A stretch of DNA of 14,453 nt from Bacillota bacterium. GTDB lineage: Bacteria > Bacillota > GCA-003054495 > Carboxydocellales > JAJZTU01. Location of the stretch: contig JAJZTU010000054.1 in the NCBI GenBank assembly GCA_021848765.1, positions 1 through 14,453 on the forward strand. The letters run 5' to 3'. The translations under genes and the position numbers were made by a program. Positions 5,625 to 12,487 of the stretch are shown here, piece after piece; within the stretch, counting starts at the first letter, position 1; each line of letters starts with the position of its first letter. The notes beneath the pieces are model-generated. The model worked only from the letters and a program-made list of their open reading frames with translations. It was not told where the DNA came from and ran no database searches.

Positions 5625-6206
5625 ATGAAGATTGGTGTTTTGGCCATGCAGGGAGCTTTCCGGGAGCATGGCAAGGCTCTGGAAAGCTGTGGCTGTGGAC
5701 CGGTTGAAGTACGTAAAGCCGAGCATCTGGAAGGATTGGCAGGTTTGATTTTACCCGGCGGGGAAAGCACTGCCATCGGGAAACTCCTGGTGGATTTCGG
5801 CCTGCTGGATAAAATTCAGGCTCTCGGCCGGAAAGGCTTCCCTATTTTCGGAACTTGTGCAGGTCTCATCCTCCTGGCCAAAGATATTGTAGGCAGCAAT
5901 CAGCCCAGGTTAGGTTTAATGGATATTACCGCCAAGCGCAATGCGTACGGCCGCCAGGTGGACAGCTTTGAAATCGACCTCCCGGTGCCGGAAATTGGGG
6001 ATAATCCAATCAGGGCTGTGTTTATCAGAGCCCCCTATATTGAAAAGGTTGGGCCTGAGGTGAAGGTGTTGGCCTCTTTCCAGGAAAAGGTGATTTTAGC
6101 CCGCCAGGGGAACCTGCTGGCTGCTGCTTTCCACCCGGAGCTTACTGAGGATTTTCGTTTGCACAAGTACTTTGTCAACATGTGTCACGATTATATACAC
6201 TCTTAA
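5625..6206 (+). CDS. pdxT: Pyridoxal 5'-phosphate synthase, glutaminase subunit PdxT
   Basis: PdxT splits glutamine and channels the ammonia to PdxS. The 193-residue protein is a class I (triad) glutamine amidotransferase. PGGEST is at 45-49, the nucleophile Cys78 lies in FGTCAGLILL, and His170 and Glu172 lie in FHPELTED. The ATG at 5625 follows the G-run GGGGGG (5612-5617). The length is normal for the family. The gene forms an operon with pdxS, and no terminator is visible in the 59-nt gap. The next promoter starts 14 nt after its stop. Confidence 0.97.
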   Translation: MKIGVLAMQGAFREHGKALESCGCGPVEVRKAEHLEGLAGLILPGGESTAIGKLLVDFGLLDKIQALGRKGFPIFGTCAGLILLAKDIVGSNQPRLGLMDITAKRNAYGRQVDSFEIDLPVPEIGDNPIRAVFIRAPYIEKVGPEVKVLASFQEKVILARQGNLLAAAFHPELTEDFRLHKYFVNMCHDYIHS

Positions 6207-6219
6207 GCGTGGAAAACCA

Positions 6220-6248
6220 TTGACAGGGCGGCAGGGCATAAATATAAT
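6220..6248 (+). promoter_or_regulatory. Consensus sigma-A promoter of the serC-serA leader
   Basis: TTGACA (6220-6225) and TATAAT (6243-6248) are both perfect and exactly 17 nt apart. A promoter this strong fits an operon controlled after initiation, here by the two leader RNAs downstream. Transcription should start near 6255, leaving a leader of about 670 nt. Confidence 0.93.
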
Positions 6249-6280
6249 TATCATTAATTAAATATTTTCCGGATGATTGT

Positions 6281-6474
6281 CGCAGAAGAAGGATTAAATC
6301 CGCCGAAGGGGCAAGGGCTTTTCACCCGAGAAAAGCCTTAAACTCTCAGGAACTACCTTGGTAGTGGGTACTGTGACAGGACGGACCTCTGGAGAGACCT
6401 GGGCAGACCAGGCGCCGAAGGAGCAAGCTCGCTGACAGGGTGAGTCAATCTCTCAGGCAAAAGGACAGGGAGTA
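6281..6474 (+). ncRNA. Tandem glycine riboswitch
   Basis: Two glycine aptamers can be read in a row. The first holds CCGAAGGGGCAAG (about 6303-6315), a hairpin GGCTTTT/AAAAGCC, then AACTCTCAGG and ACAGGAC. The second holds TGGAGAGACC, GCCGAAGGAGCAAGC (about 6413-6427), AATCTCTCAGGCAAAAGGACAG. These are the conserved core blocks of the gcvT-type element. An extra small hairpin (ACTAC/GTAGT) lies after the CTCAGG block of the first aptamer. The usual targets are glycine cleavage genes; here the next genes are serC and serA, with a second RNA switch between. The 5' boundary is approximate. Confidence 0.93.
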
Positions 6475-6524
6475 AGGGGATTTTCACAGGGAAACTGTTT
6501 CTCGCTTACACTTATACCTACAGG

Positions 6525-6556
6525 GGTCAAGCCGGATTTTACGGGTTGGCCTTTTA
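6525..6556 (+). terminator. Terminator of the glycine riboswitch
   Basis: GGTCAAGCCG (6525-6534) pairs with CGGGTTGGCC (6542-6551), with one mismatch and one wobble, and is followed by TTTT. It lies about 50 nt after the second aptamer, as expected for its expression platform. An upstream GTAAG/CTTAC pair (about 6472 and 6514) could form a competing fold. Confidence 0.68.
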
Positions 6557-6582
6557 TGCAGGTTTTAGTGTCATGGGAAATT

Positions 6583-6858
6583 AAATACGGTAAACCTGGT
6601 GAAGGGAAAAGTAAGCAGGCTGAACTATGCAGAGAGCCGGTGGTTAGGTGCGAACCGGTTGGAGAAACTTGCTGAATCCGCCCCGGAAGGGATTTGCTGA
6701 ACTTAAGTAGGCAGATCCGGGCATGCCCGTTATAGCACACGAAAGCGGGTTCACTATGGCCTTTTTAGGCCAGGTGAGTCAATTTGGGTGGCAACGCGGG
6801 AATAATACTCTCGTCCCTGATAGATGAACTGTTCTGTCATGGGCGGGAGTTTTCTGTT
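6583..6858 (+). ncRNA. Serine-specific T-box leader
   Basis: This is a T-box element, which binds uncharged tRNA and then allows transcription. The conserved T-box GGGTGGCAACGCGGG lies at 6786-6800. Stem I shows AGTA at 6610-6613 and, across the specifier loop, GAA then TCC at 6677-6679. The helix above the loop is AGCAGG/CTTGCT, six pairs. UCC is a serine codon and would pair with tRNA-Ser(GGA). The TGGC at 6789-6792 pairs with GCCA, matching the G discriminator of all three tRNA-Ser genes in this window. The upper stem I has the usual AGAGAGCCGG...CCGGT form. Both tRNA contacts thus agree on serine. Confidence 0.94.
6807..6858 (+). terminator. T-box-controlled terminator
   Basis: Arms at 6807-6820 and 6837-6850 give 13 of 14 pairs (including wobbles) around a 16-nt loop, followed by TTTTCTGTTT. 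The 5' arm lies right after the T-box sequence, which would form the competing antiterminator when uncharged tRNA-Ser is bound. Confidence 0.88.
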
Positions 6859-6925
6859 TGCTCCTAACTATAGAAAGTGCATAAGTAAGAGACTATTGGG
6901 AAATGTAGAAAAGGAGAGGATAAAG

Positions 6926-8011
6926 ATGACCGAAAGAGTTTTTAATTTTAGCGCCGGACCTTCCACGTTGCCGGTACCTGTTTTGGAACAGGTTCAAAAA
7001 GAATTGCTCAATTACAATAACACCGGGATGTCCATCATGGAGGCCAGCCACAGGGGAAAGGCTTTTGAGGAAATTATCTATAGCGCCGAGGCCCTGCTCA
7101 AAGAGTTAATGGGTATCCCGGAAAACTACCGGGTATTGTTCCTGCAAGGCGGCGCCAGTACTCAATTTGACATGGTACCCCTGAACTTCCTGACCCCCGG
7201 GAATGTTGCCGATTACATACTGACCGGCAGCTTTGCCGAAAAGGCCTACAAGGAAGCAAAGCTAATCGGGGATATCCATGTGGCCGGCAGCACCAAAGAG
7301 TTAAATTACACCCGGATTGTGAAGCCTGAGGAAATCAAATTCAGTGAAAACCCCGCCTATGTCCACATTACCTCCAATAACACCATCTTCGGTACCCAGT
7401 GGAAGTGGTTCCCCGATACGGTTGATGTGCCGCTGGTGGCTGATATGTCCAGTGACATTCTCTCCTATAAGTTTGATGTTTCCAAGTTTGCTTTGATCTA
7501 TGCCGGAGCCCAGAAGAACCTGGGACCTGCGGGGGTAACCGTGGTGATTATCCGTCAGGATATGCTGGATAAGGCGCCGGCCACCCTGCCGTCCATGTTC
7601 CGCTATGACCTCCATGCCAAAAATGATTCCATGTATAACACTCCGACTACATTCTCCGTCTATGTGCTTAGGCTGGTGCTGGAGTGGGTGAAGGCTCAGG
7701 GCCTGGACACCGTAGAAAAGCGCAACATCGAGAAAGCGGCTTACATCTATGATGCCATTGATAACAGCAAGGGCTTCTATACCGGCCATGCCGAAAAGGA
7801 CAGCCGTTCACTAATGAACGTGACTTTCCGGCTTCCCAATGAAGACCTGGAAAAAGCCTTTGTAGCCGAGGCTGCCAAGGAAGGGCTGGTGACCTTGAAA
7901 GGACACCGCTCTGTAGGCGGTATCCGGGCGTCCATATATAATGCCATGCCTGTCGAGGGCTGCAAGGCCCTGGCCCAGTTTATGGCGGAATTCCAACGGA
8001 GAAACAGCTAA
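6926..8011 (+). CDS. serC: Phosphoserine aminotransferase SerC
   Basis: SerC turns 3-phosphohydroxypyruvate plus glutamate into O-phosphoserine and 2-oxoglutarate, using pyridoxal phosphate. The 361-residue length is standard. Visible marks are NFSAGPSTLP at the N-terminus, SHRG at 41-44, QGGAS at 74-78, Asp173 (VADMSSD), and the PLP lysine Lys197 in AGAQKNLGPAG. ATG 6926 is chosen because AAGGAGAGGA (6911-6920) precedes it; the frame is open back into the T-box terminator, but that part is not coding. It is the first gene after the double-switch leader. The last 31 nt of the gene and the following spacer are a triplicated sequence. serA follows after 104 nt. Confidence 0.97.
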   Translation: MTERVFNFSAGPSTLPVPVLEQVQKELLNYNNTGMSIMEASHRGKAFEEIIYSAEALLKELMGIPENYRVLFLQGGASTQFDMVPLNFLTPGNVADYILTGSFAEKAYKEAKLIGDIHVAGSTKELNYTRIVKPEEIKFSENPAYVHITSNNTIFGTQWKWFPDTVDVPLVADMSSDILSYKFDVSKFALIYAGAQKNLGPAGVTVVIIRQDMLDKAPATLPSMFRYDLHAKNDSMYNTPTTFSVYVLRLVLEWVKAQGLDTVEKRNIEKAAYIYDAIDNSKGFYTGHAEKDSRSLMNVTFRLPNEDLEKAFVAEAAKEGLVTLKGHRSVGGIRASIYNAMPVEGCKALAQFMAEFQRRNS

Positions 8012-8085
8012 TAGTTATGACAGAATTGTACAGGAGAAACAGCTAAATAGTCTATGGCAGAATATCTACGAAAAACAGCTAATCG
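7981..8085 (+). repeat. Three tandem copies of the serC 3' end
   Basis: A 33-37-nt unit occurs at 7981-8015, 8016-8052 and 8053-8085. Each starts TATGRCRGAAT and contains AAACAGCTAA. The first copy encodes the C-terminus of SerC and its stop; the two others make up the serC-serA spacer and are partly diverged. ACAGCTAA is identical in all three. Confidence 0.85.
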
Positions 8086-8115
8086 CTTGTAGATACAAGG
8101 AAGGGGAGAATTGTT

Positions 8116-9693
8116 ATGAAAGTCTTAGTCTTGGACGGAGTATCGGAAAAGGGAATTGACATTTTGAAGGAGCCAGGCTTCGAAGTGGTGGCCATTGAGG
8201 ATAAGCTCAGCGAGGACCGGTTGGTGGAAATGATCGGTGAGTATGATGCCATGATCGTCCGCAGCGCTACTAAAGTTACCGCCAGGATTCTGGACCATGC
8301 CGCCAACATGAAGATAATCGGCCGGGCCGGAGTCGGTGTAGATAACATCGACGTTAATGCTGCCACCCAAAAAGGAATTATTGTGGTCAATGCCCCGGAC
8401 GGCAATACCATCGCTGCTGCGGAGCACACCCTGTCTTTGATGCTTGCCCTGGCCCGTTGTGTCCCTCCGGCTAATGAGAACCTCAAAAAGGGCAAGTGGA
8501 TGAGAAAAGAGTTCGTAGGGGTAGAGCTCAGGGACAAGGTTCTTGGAGTTGTGGGCCTGGGTCGTATCGGTGCTGCTGTGGCCAAACGGGCACAAGGTTT
8601 TGAAATGAAAACCATCGGTTATGACCCTTACCTGACTGAAGAGCGGGCAAATGCCATTGGCGTTAAACTCATGAGCCTGGAAGATGTGTTTAAGCAGGCA
8701 GATTTCCTGACTGTGCATTTGCCTTTGACCAAGGACACCAAGTATCTGATTAACAGCCAATCCTTAGAAATTATGAAGGATGGAGTACGCATCATCAACG
8801 TAGCCCGGGGCGGAATTATTGATGAGAAGGCCCTGTATGAGGCTCTGGTATCAGGAAAGGTTGCCGGGGCGGCAATTGACGTTTTTGAGGCTGAGCCTAC
8901 TACGGAGAGTCCTCTCTTCGGCCTGGAAAATGTAGTGGTTACTCCCCACCTGGGCGCTTCCACCGAAGAAGCTCAGATTAATGTAGCTTTGGATGTAGCT
9001 TATGACATCGTCGGAGTTTTGCAGGGTGAAATGGCCAAGAACGCAGTTAACATGCCCTCCATCCCTCCTGAAATTCTCAAGGCTGTTAAGCCCTACCTGG
9101 ACCTGGCAGAAAAGCTCGGTAAGTTTGTGGCCCAGATTGCCGCAGATTTTGACACCATTGAAGTAACCTATGCAGGCGAAATCAGCAACCTCAATGTTGC
9201 TCCCATCACCACATCTGTCCTGAAGGGAGTACTGGGCGCCCTTACCGATGAGCCGATTAACTTCATTAACGCCCCCTTTATTGCCAAGGGCAAAGGGATT
9301 AAAGTGGTAGAATCCAAGCAAAGCCAGGAAGAGGATTACACTAATCTGATCAAGGTTAAGCTTACCGGCGGTAAGTGTGCCAAGTCAGTTGCCGGCAGTT
9401 TGTTTAGAAACAATGATGCCCGGATTGTGATGATTGACGATTACCACATCGATGCGATTCCGGAAGGGCATATGATTGTTGCTCCTCACATCGACCGGCC
9501 TAAAATTATCGGACGGGTGGGCACCCTGATTGGTGAGCACAACATCAACATCGCCTCCATGCAGTTGGGCCGCAAAGAGCTTGGCGGCAGAGCAGTCATG
9601 GTCCTCGGAGTTGATTCCCCTGTACCTCAGGAGACTTTAGCCGAAATGACCAAGATTGATGGAATTTTGGATGTTAAGTTTGTGACCCTGTAA
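8116..9693 (+). CDS. serA: D-3-phosphoglycerate dehydrogenase SerA
   Basis: SerA oxidises 3-phosphoglycerate to 3-phosphohydroxypyruvate with NAD+, the first step of serine synthesis. The 525-residue product is the long form: a catalytic domain split by the nucleotide-binding domain (VVGLGRIGAAVA, about 145-156), an intervening domain at about 320-450, and a C-terminal ACT domain from about 453 (IIGRVGTLIGEHNINIASMQ). Catalytic Arg231 (VARGG), Glu260 (FEAEP) and His278 (PHLGAST) are in place. The ATG at 8116 follows AAGGGGAG. ACT domains commonly sense serine, so feedback inhibition is likely by family knowledge. It shares the serC transcript, and a hairpin terminator follows about 57 nt after the stop. 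Confidence 0.97.
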   Translation: MKVLVLDGVSEKGIDILKEPGFEVVAIEDKLSEDRLVEMIGEYDAMIVRSATKVTARILDHAANMKIIGRAGVGVDNIDVNAATQKGIIVVNAPDGNTIAAAEHTLSLMLALARCVPPANENLKKGKWMRKEFVGVELRDKVLGVVGLGRIGAAVAKRAQGFEMKTIGYDPYLTEERANAIGVKLMSLEDVFKQADFLTVHLPLTKDTKYLINSQSLEIMKDGVRIINVARGGIIDEKALYEALVSGKVAGAAIDVFEAEPTTESPLFGLENVVVTPHLGASTEEAQINVALDVAYDIVGVLQGEMAKNAVNMPSIPPEILKAVKPYLDLAEKLGKFVAQIAADFDTIEVTYAGEISNLNVAPITTSVLKGVLGALTDEPINFINAPFIAKGKGIKVVESKQSQEEDYTNLIKVKLTGGKCAKSVAGSLFRNNDARIVMIDDYHIDAIPEGHMIVAPHIDRPKIIGRVGTLIGEHNINIASMQLGRKELGGRAVMVLGVDSPVPQETLAEMTKIDGILDVKFVTL

Positions 9694-9749
9694 CCGGGCA
9701 GCCTTTAGAACGGTATCCTATGAAGTTTTTACTTTAAGTATAAGTCATT

Positions 9750-9777
9750 AAGGCAGCTCCGGACAGGGCTGCCTTTT
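9750..9777 (+). terminator. Terminator of serC-serA
   Basis: AAGGCAGC (9750-9757) pairs with GCTGCCTT (9768-9775) around a 10-nt loop and runs into TTTT. The stem is good, but the T-run is short. Confidence 0.75.
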
Positions 9778-9815
9778 GGCATGGCAGCGCTTCCCTAAGA
9801 GCAGAGCTTCTCTAA

Positions 9816-9844
9816 TTGCAATTCCGACCAACCTGTAGTATAAT
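9816..9844 (+). promoter_or_regulatory. Sigma-A promoter of serS
   Basis: TTGCAA (9816-9821) and a perfect TATAAT (9839-9844) are 17 nt apart. The leader of about 125 nt to serS shows no T-box, which is notable given the T-box on serC. Confidence 0.75.
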
Positions 9845-9976
9845 CTATGTGTTATTGGAAAAAGATACAAATATGGGTTTTAGCGTTGCCACCATAATCT
9901 TTTATTAGCTTTGACACCATAGTCTCTTCAGCTTCGTTTCAGATAACATGGTAATCATAAATTAGGGGTGAAAATT

Positions 9977-11254
9977 GTGCTGGATATCAAATTTGTGCGC
10001 AATAATCCGCAAGCGGTTAAAGCAGCTTTGGCCAAGCGGGGAAATACAGTCTCCATTGAGGCCTTTTTAAGTTCAGATGAGGAAAGACGCAAGCGGCTGG
10101 TCGATGTGGAGCAGCTAAAGAATAAACGCAATGTTGTCTCCCAGGAAATCGGCAAACTCAAACAATCCGGACAACCGGCCGAGGATTTAGTGCTGGAAAT
10201 GCGCAATGTCTCTCAACAGATTAAGGACATGGATGAGGAAATCAAACAGATCGAAGAGAAACTGGAATATATGATTCTGACCATTCCTAATATGCCCAAT
10301 GAATCTGTCCCTGTGGGCACCAGCGATGCCGATAATCTGGAGGTCCGCAAGTGGGGGGAACCCAGAAAGTTTGCTTTCGAGCCTCAGGCTCACTGGGATA
10401 TCGGTGAAGCTTTGGACATTTTGGATTTTGAGCGGGGTTCTAAAGTTACCGGGGCACGGTTTACTTTTTATAAAGGCCTGGGAGCCAGGTTGGAGAGAGC
10501 TTTAATTAACTTTATGTTAGACCTTCATACCGGTCAGCATGGATATACCGAGATTTTTCCTCCCTTTATGGTACACCGGGACAGTATGGTCGGCACCGGG
10601 CAACTGCCAAAGTTTGAAGAAGATGCCTTTAGGGTGCAGAACACGGAATATTTCCTGATTCCTACCGCTGAGGTCCCGGTCACTAACCTCTACCGCGGCG
10701 AAATACTGGAAGGTGCAAAGCTGCCTATCTATCATTGTGCCTACAGCGCGTGTTTCCGGGCAGAGGCAGGCGCCCATGGCCGGGATACCCGGGGGCTCAT
10801 CAGGCAGCACCAGTTTAATAAAGTTGAATTGGTAAAATTTGCCCTGCCGGAAAACTCTTATGAGGAGTTGGAGGCTCTGGTAGCTAATGCTGAAAAGGTC
10901 CTGCAGCTCCTAGAACTGCCATACCGGGTAGTGGCACTGTGCAGTGGGGATTTGGGCTTTAGTTCGGCTAAAACCTATGACCTGGAAGTCTGGCTGCCTG
11001 CCTATAATACTTACCGGGAAATTTCGTCTTGCAGTAATTTTGAAGATTATCAGGCTCGCCGGGCTAATATCCGCTTCCGCCGGGATGCCAAAGGGAAAGT
11101 GGAGTTTGTGCATACGCTTAACGGTTCCGGCCTGGCCATTGGCCGTACTGTGGCCGCCATCCTGGAAAACTACCAGCAGCAGGACGGCAGTGTGGCTATT
11201 CCTAAAGCACTGCAGCCCTACATGGGCGGTTTGGAAAGAATAGCTAAAGTGTGA
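9977..11254 (+). CDS. serS: Seryl-tRNA synthetase SerS
   Basis: SerS attaches serine to tRNA-Ser. The 425-residue length is usual. The N-terminus MLDIKFVRNNPQAVKAAL is the family opening and leads into the long coiled-coil arm (about 30-100, Lys/Glu/Gln-rich) that grips the long variable arm of tRNA-Ser. The class II core follows, with motif 2 around FRAEAGAHGRDTRGLIRQHQF and motif 3 LNGSGLAIGRTVAAILENYQ. GTG at 9977 is the start because it gives the family N-terminus and AGGGGTGA (9964-9971) lies before it; another GTG at 9968 is inside that site. Two tRNA-Ser genes follow about 180 nt downstream. No clear terminator is seen after the gene. Confidence 0.97.
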   Translation: MLDIKFVRNNPQAVKAALAKRGNTVSIEAFLSSDEERRKRLVDVEQLKNKRNVVSQEIGKLKQSGQPAEDLVLEMRNVSQQIKDMDEEIKQIEEKLEYMILTIPNMPNESVPVGTSDADNLEVRKWGEPRKFAFEPQAHWDIGEALDILDFERGSKVTGARFTFYKGLGARLERALINFMLDLHTGQHGYTEIFPPFMVHRDSMVGTGQLPKFEEDAFRVQNTEYFLIPTAEVPVTNLYRGEILEGAKLPIYHCAYSACFRAEAGAHGRDTRGLIRQHQFNKVELVKFALPENSYEELEALVANAEKVLQLLELPYRVVALCSGDLGFSSAKTYDLEVWLPAYNTYREISSCSNFEDYQARRANIRFRRDAKGKVEFVHTLNGSGLAIGRTVAAILENYQQQDGSVAIPKALQPYMGGLERIAKV

Positions 11255-11389
11255 TAGCAAAGAGGATAAAAACTTATTGAAAAAGAGTAAAGTGTTATAG
11301 TAAAAGCAACACAAGCATATAGTACAAAGTACCATAGCAAAAAAATCAAAATGAGTTAACTGACACCCAGTAATACCATTTACTCTTTG

Positions 11390-11418
11390 TTGACACTAAA
11401 ATTCTTCTATGCTATACT
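11390..11418 (+). promoter_or_regulatory. Sigma-A promoter of the tRNA-tadA operon
   Basis: A perfect TTGACA (11390-11395) and TATACT (11413-11418) are 17 nt apart. Transcription would begin only a few bases before the first tRNA at 11434. Confidence 0.9.
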
Positions 11419-11433
11419 CTTTAATGTAGCTCT

Positions 11434-11522
11434 GGAGGGGTGGCCGAGCGGTTTAAGGCGCTGGTCTTGAAAACCAGTGACCCCGAAAGGGGCCGTGGGT
11501 TCGAATCCCACCCCCTCCGCCA
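11434..11522 (+). tRNA. tRNA-Ser(TGA)
   Basis: The acceptor GGAGGGG/CCCCTCC pairs perfectly. The anticodon loop is ctTGAaa, the long variable arm CCCCGAAAGGGG is the class II form, the discriminator base is G, and CCA is encoded. It reads UCA and related serine codons. It is the first gene of the operon. Confidence 0.96.
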
Positions 11523-11526
11523 ACAT

Positions 11527-11621
11527 GGAGAGATGGCCGAGTAGGTCGAAGGCGGTCGCCTGCTAAGCGATTACACGAGCTAAAACTCGTGTCGAGGGTT
11601 CGAATCCCTCTCTCTCCGCCA
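11527..11621 (+). tRNA. tRNA-Ser(GCT)
   Basis: The acceptor GGAGAGA/TCTCTCC pairs perfectly. The anticodon loop ctGCTaa sits on TCGC/GCGA. A long variable arm (ACACGAG...CTCGTGT), discriminator G and encoded CCA are present. It reads AGC/AGU serine codons and is only 4 nt from the previous tRNA. Confidence 0.96.
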
Positions 11622-11624
11622 TAT

Positions 11625-11701
11625 GCGCCCGTAGCTCAGCTGGATAGAGTAACAGACTACGAATCTGGTGGTCGCAGGTTCGAATCCTGCCGGGCGCGCC
11701 A
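11625..11701 (+). tRNA. tRNA-Arg(ACG)
   Basis: The acceptor GCGCCCG/CGGGCGC pairs perfectly, the anticodon stem CAGA/TCTG holds the loop ctACGaa, and CCA is encoded. The A34 of this anticodon is the known substrate of TadA, which changes it to inosine so that CGU, CGC and CGA can be read. tadA lies 136 nt downstream on the same strand. Confidence 0.96.
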
Positions 11702-11740
11702 TTCCCTTTATAGGTAAATGTAGTCCTCTGCGTGTTATGA

Positions 11741-11815
11741 GTCCTCGTAGCACAATGGATAGTGCAACCGCCTCCTAAGCGGTAGATTCAGGTTCGACTC
11801 CTGACGAGGGCACCA
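11741..11815 (+). tRNA. tRNA-Arg(CCT)
   Basis: The acceptor GTCCTCG/CGAGGGC has one wobble, the stem ACCGC/GCGGT holds the loop ctCCTaa, and CCA is encoded. It reads AGG. It ends 22 nt before the tadA start, with no terminator between. Confidence 0.95.
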
Positions 11816-11837
11816 TTAACTGCCAGGGCCAACTGGG

Positions 11838-12308
11838 ATGATTGTTGTGAATGATGACCACTATATGCGTTTGGCTTTAACTGAAGCCGAGAAAGCGTTT
11901 GCCCTGGGTGAAGTCCCCATTGGTGCAGTAATTGTACGTGATGGGGAAATTATTGCCAAAGGGCATAATTTTCGTGAGTTGGGAAAAGACCCTACTGCCC
12001 ATGCCGAGCTTATGGCGATTCAGATAGCGGCCAGGAAGCTGGGTGGGTGGCGTTTGACCCGGACCACCCTGTATGTTACCGTTGAGCCTTGCCCGATGTG
12101 TGCCGGGGCTATAGTCCAGGCCCGGATTCCCAGAGTGGTCTACGGTGCTCGTGACCCCAAGGCCGGGGCGGTGGACTCGCTTTTTGATTTGCTCAGGCAT
12201 CCCGGTCTGAACCATCAGGTGGAAGTAACTGCAGGGGTGCTTGCTGATGAATGTGCCGGAATTATGCAAAGGTTTTTTCGGAAGTTAAGATCACGGAGAG
12301 ATGGCTGA
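11838..12308 (+). CDS. tadA: tRNA adenosine-34 deaminase TadA
   Basis: TadA deaminates A34 of tRNA-Arg(ACG) to inosine in the cytosol. The 156-residue protein has the zinc and catalytic motifs HAE (His55, Glu57) and PCPMC (Cys85, Cys88) of the cytidine-deaminase fold, and the family opening YMRLALTEAEKAFALGEVPIGAV. ATG 11838 gives the normal N-terminus, although the ribosome site before it is weak (AGGG at 11825-11828). Its substrate gene lies upstream in what appears to be the same operon. The last codons and stop (to 12308) lie inside tRNA-Ser(CGA), which begins at 12295, so 14 nt are shared; the final residues (RRDG) come from tRNA sequence. Confidence 0.96.
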   Translation: MIVVNDDHYMRLALTEAEKAFALGEVPIGAVIVRDGEIIAKGHNFRELGKDPTAHAELMAIQIAARKLGGWRLTRTTLYVTVEPCPMCAGAIVQARIPRVVYGARDPKAGAVDSLFDLLRHPGLNHQVEVTAGVLADECAGIMQRFFRKLRSRRDG

Positions 12309-12383
12309 GTGGTCGAAAGCGCTCGACTCGAAATCGAGTGTACCTTACGGGTACCGTGGGTTCGAATCCCACTCTCTCCGCCA
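12295..12383 (+). tRNA. tRNA-Ser(CGA), overlapping tadA
   Basis: The acceptor GGAGAGA/TCTCTCC pairs perfectly. The anticodon stem CTCGA/TCGAG holds the loop ctCGAaa. A long variable arm (TACC...GGTA), discriminator G and encoded CCA are present. It reads UCG. Its first 14 nt (acceptor strand and start of the D-arm) are also the end of tadA. An integrase remnant begins 142 nt downstream, so this tRNA is a likely attachment site for a mobile element. Confidence 0.96.
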
Positions 12384-12397
12384 TATTTAAATCCGGT

Positions 12398-12434
12398 AAT
12401 ATCAATGCTTTGCAGGATTTTGTGTATTGATATT
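12398..12434 (+). repeat. 9-bp inverted repeat after tRNA-Ser(CGA)
   Basis: AATATCAAT (12398-12406) and ATTGATATT (12426-12434) are perfectly complementary with a 19-nt loop. It may serve as a weak terminator for the tRNA operon or as part of an attachment region; only TTC follows the arm, so termination is doubtful. Confidence 0.45.
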
Positions 12435-12487
12435 TTCATTATAAAAGTACGTATTAGATTGTACTAATCGAGTACACAGGATTTTTG

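Noticed and set aside
6824..6925. N-terminal extension of SerC
   Set aside because: The extra frame lies in the T-box terminator and lacks a ribosome site; ATG 6926 has one and gives the family length.
12215..12439. Reverse-strand open frame with GESGIRTHGTRKVHS
   Set aside because: It is the antisense of tRNA-Ser(CGA); the SGIRTHGT string is a classic annotation artefact.
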